A stretch of DNA of 35,819 nt, taken from contig DAOVIO010000022.1 in assembly GCA_030673645.1 (NCBI GenBank), positions 1 to 35,819 of the forward strand, given 5' to 3'. The stretch's first letter is position 1; each line of letters starts with the position of its first letter. The position numbers and the translations under genes were made by a program. Below the pieces are notes generated by a model. That model searched no databases, was not told where the DNA came from, and was given only the letters and a program-made list of their open reading frames with translations. Below are positions 33,985 through 35,819 of this stretch, piece after piece. The stretch comes from JAGLSB01 sp023135955. Lineage in GTDB: Bacteria > Bacteroidota > Bacteroidia > Bacteroidales > GCA-2748055.

Positions 33985-35619
33985 TTATTTTGAGGAATAA
34001 ACTTCTTCTCCTGCAATAAATGTCTTTAAGACTTTAGTTTCAAATATGTCCATCTCCGGGACTTTCATAATATCCTGGTCTGTGATGACAAAATCGGCTT
34101 TCTTACCTGGTTCAAGACTACCTAATTCATTTTCTTCAAATCCGGATTTAGCAGCCCAGATAGTCATTGCTTTCATGGCTTCTTCTCTACTAAGAGATTC
34201 TTTAGCCTGAAATCCATTTTCTGGCCATCCTGAATGGTCCTTTCTGGATACGGCTGCGAAAAAACCGTAAAGAGGATTGATACTTTCGATCGGAAAATCG
34301 CTGCCGTTTGGAAGCCATCCGTTTTGCTCCAGTAATTTCTTATAAGCATAGGCATATTGAATCCTATCGCCTAATCTTTCCTCTGCCCAGTACATATCTG
34401 AGGTTGCATGAGTAGTTTGAATAGAAGGAATAATTGAATATTTACCAAAAATATTGAAATCATCAGGATGTATAACCTGTGAATGCTCAATTCGCCATCT
34501 TTTATCATTTTCTGTTTTTAATACATCACTATATATTTTTAGCATTAATCTGTTTGCACCGTCCCCAATACAATGTGTATTTACCTGATATCCAAAAGAA
34601 TCAGCTAGTGAGGTCATTTTATGTAAGTAGTCATAACTTGCAACCTGAAGTCCTGAATTTTCAGGGTCATCACTATAGGGTTCAATCATAAGTGCCCCCC
34701 TCGAACCCAATGCTCCATCTGCAAAAAGCTTAATGGAAGCAATATGTAGTCGGTCTGTTTTGTAAATTCCATTATACATATATTTCTCGAAATTTTCTTC
34801 TGTAGGACTCAGCATTGCATAAACTCTCATCTTTAGCATCTTATTATGCTGAAGTTCATCAATAGTCTCGATTACATTTAAATATAGTCCTGCATCATGA
34901 ACAGATGTAAGTCCGACAGCAAAACAATTCTCCTGGCCACCTAATAAGGCCTCTTTAATTTCTTTTACTCCTCCTTTTGGAATGACAGAATTAACTTCGC
35001 CCGTAGCATTGTCGATGAGAATTCCGGTAAGTTCTCCATTTTTAGATAAGATTTCACCACCATCAATTACAGTATTCTTATTTATGTTGGCAAGATCTAA
35101 TGCTTTTTGATTAACCAGTGTGGCATGGCCATCAATTCTGACCAATACTACAGGTCTGTCAGGGAAAAGTATATTTAATTCCTCATTGGATGGCCACTCT
35201 TTATTTTCCCAGTCATTCTGATCCCATCCTCTACCTATGATCCAGCCTTCAGGATGCTTATTGGCATGATCTTTTATTTTTTCTAATACTTCTTCAAGTG
35301 AACTGGTTTCTCGCAAATTGGCTTCTCTTAAGCCATTTCCATATCCATAAAAATGACAATGCGGATCAATAAATCCTGGATAAGCAGATTTTCCATTCAG
35401 ATCTAATACTTTATTCGATGAATAATGTTTTCGAATTTCCTGATTATTGCCAATATCTGCAATCAGTCCATCTTTGATAACCATGCTTTCAAAAGTATTG
35501 AAAGAACTATCAACACTATAAATGACAGCATTTGTGATAATCATATCAACAGGGGATTTCGTGTCACAAGAATTCATTGTAAATATTGTTAGTAATAAGA
35601 GGAAGGTTTTAGTTTTCAT
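33985..35619 (-). CDS. YtcJ-like metal-dependent amidohydrolase, lipoprotein
   Basis: A 544-residue amidohydrolase of the YtcJ/exoenzyme-regulatory AepA-like group. The signal peptide ends in a lipobox MNSC with Cys18. The metal motif HxH is in GFIDPHCHFYGYG (H87, H89), followed by GRGWDQNDW, NTHCIGDGANR, WRIEHSQVIHPDD and the C-terminal LGSLEPGKKADFVITDQDI. Length is typical. The substrate is unknown; family members hydrolyse N-acyl or cyclic amide bonds. As a lipoprotein it should face the periplasm. A truncated GNAT frame follows 4 bases downstream. Confidence 0.92.
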   Translation of the reverse strand: MKTKTFLLLLTIFTMNSCDTKSPVDMIITNAVIYSVDSSFNTFESMVIKDGLIADIGNNQEIRKHYSSNKVLDLNGKSAYPGFIDPHCHFYGYGNGLREANLRETSSLEEVLEKIKDHANKHPEGWIIGRGWDQNDWENKEWPSNEELNILFPDRPVVLVRIDGHATLVNQKALDLANINKNTVIDGGEILSKNGELTGILIDNATGEVNSVIPKGGVKEIKEALLGGQENCFAVGLTSVHDAGLYLNVIETIDELQHNKMLKMRVYAMLSPTEENFEKYMYNGIYKTDRLHIASIKLFADGALGSRGALMIEPYSDDPENSGLQVASYDYLHKMTSLADSFGYQVNTHCIGDGANRLMLKIYSDVLKTENDKRWRIEHSQVIHPDDFNIFGKYSIIPSIQTTHATSDMYWAEERLGDRIQYAYAYKKLLEQNGWLPNGSDFPIESINPLYGFFAAVSRKDHSGWPENGFQAKESLSREEAMKAMTIWAAKSGFEENELGSLEPGKKADFVITDQDIMKVPEMDIFETKVLKTFIAGEEVYSSK

Positions 35620-35741
35620 GTACTTATATTATTAATTGGCAATAATTGTTTATTTCCTTTCACCGTTGTCAGGTGAATATAACTTACTGAAGTTTCCTTG
35701 TAGATAAATTGTTGATAATGAGATGAATATATAAGTAAAAA

Positions 35742-35808
35742 GTGTTGCATGCCTTAGTCTAATAGACTATATTTGAGTTAGTTAGACAACAAATACGACA
35801 TGCAACAC
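35742..35808. promoter_or_regulatory. Inverted repeat bracketing a TATATTTG promoter
   Basis: GTGTTGCATG (35742-35751) and CATGCAACAC (35799-35808) are perfect 10-bp inverted arms. Between them lie TAGTCT-AAT-AGACTA and the -7 element TATATTTG (35768-35775, plus strand). The right arm covers an ATG at 35800. It could be an operator pair or the end of an insertion sequence. Confidence 0.55.
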
Positions 35809-35819
35809 ATGAAAATTAC
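35800..35819 (+). CDS. Start of a partial gene running off the window (tentative)
   Basis: An ATG at 35800, or one at 35809 in the same frame, lies 25-34 bases after the TATATTTG element and opens a frame MQHMKI that leaves the window. Too short to identify. Confidence 0.3.

Overview
The window is a chromosomal segment of a Bacteroidota bacterium. The evidence is a type IX secretion (T9SS) locus (porU, porV, a PorP/SprF-family gene and a gldJ-like gene), a PorU C-terminal sorting domain, promoters with the TAnnTTTG -7 element typical of this phylum, Bacteroidota-type lipoprotein signals, AT-rich DNA and weak Shine-Dalgarno sequences. Genus and family cannot be fixed from the sequence alone. 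Most genes look like core chromosome. The accessory signal is concentrated in the left 900 bases, in a few palindrome-rich intergenic spacers, and around 24.4 kb and 33-34 kb, where genes are degraded.

Layout: 1-690 is a tandem array of five ~134-bp units plus a truncated sixth, each unit built from three inverted repeats. It is followed by a leftward tRNA-Val(UAC) with its terminator and by a tRNA remnant split by an 18-bp perfect palindrome. Then come a small hypothetical gene, folC and a nitroreductase (all leftward). Rightward from 3.86 kb are a PIN-PhoH ATPase and a SixA-like phosphatase, then a probable operon ppk1 - inositol monophosphatase-like - LpxL-like acyltransferase - glycosyltransferase 2. 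From 10.9 to 20.1 kb lies the T9SS block: murF, gldJ-like and porP/sprF-like leftward, with porU, porV and ispF rightward. A DUF2723-C-terminus-like secreted protein converges on ispF with overlapping stop codons. A TlpA-like thioredoxin follows, then a previously uncalled leftward PqqD-like reading frame with no usable start codon, and a serine-type sulfatase lipoprotein.

From 32.6 kb leftward there is a compact four-gene run: NtrC-like sigma54 activator, NtrY-like histidine kinase, S41 peptidase lipoprotein and a membrane-anchored MutS-like ATPase. Divergent from it is what appears to be a decayed efflux operon: a 57-residue HlyD-type adaptor remnant, an intact MacB/LolD-like ABC ATPase and no permease. 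A truncated GNAT acetyltransferase and a YtcJ-like amidohydrolase follow on the minus strand. At the right edge a 10-bp inverted repeat brackets a TATATTTG promoter in front of a reading frame that leaves the window.

I did not find CRISPR arrays, complete mobile elements, rRNA or phage genes. The least explained items are the structured tandem array, the split tRNA remnant, the orphan PqqD-like frame, the palindrome shared by the two T9SS promoter regions, and the gene-loss scar at 32.9-34.0 kb.
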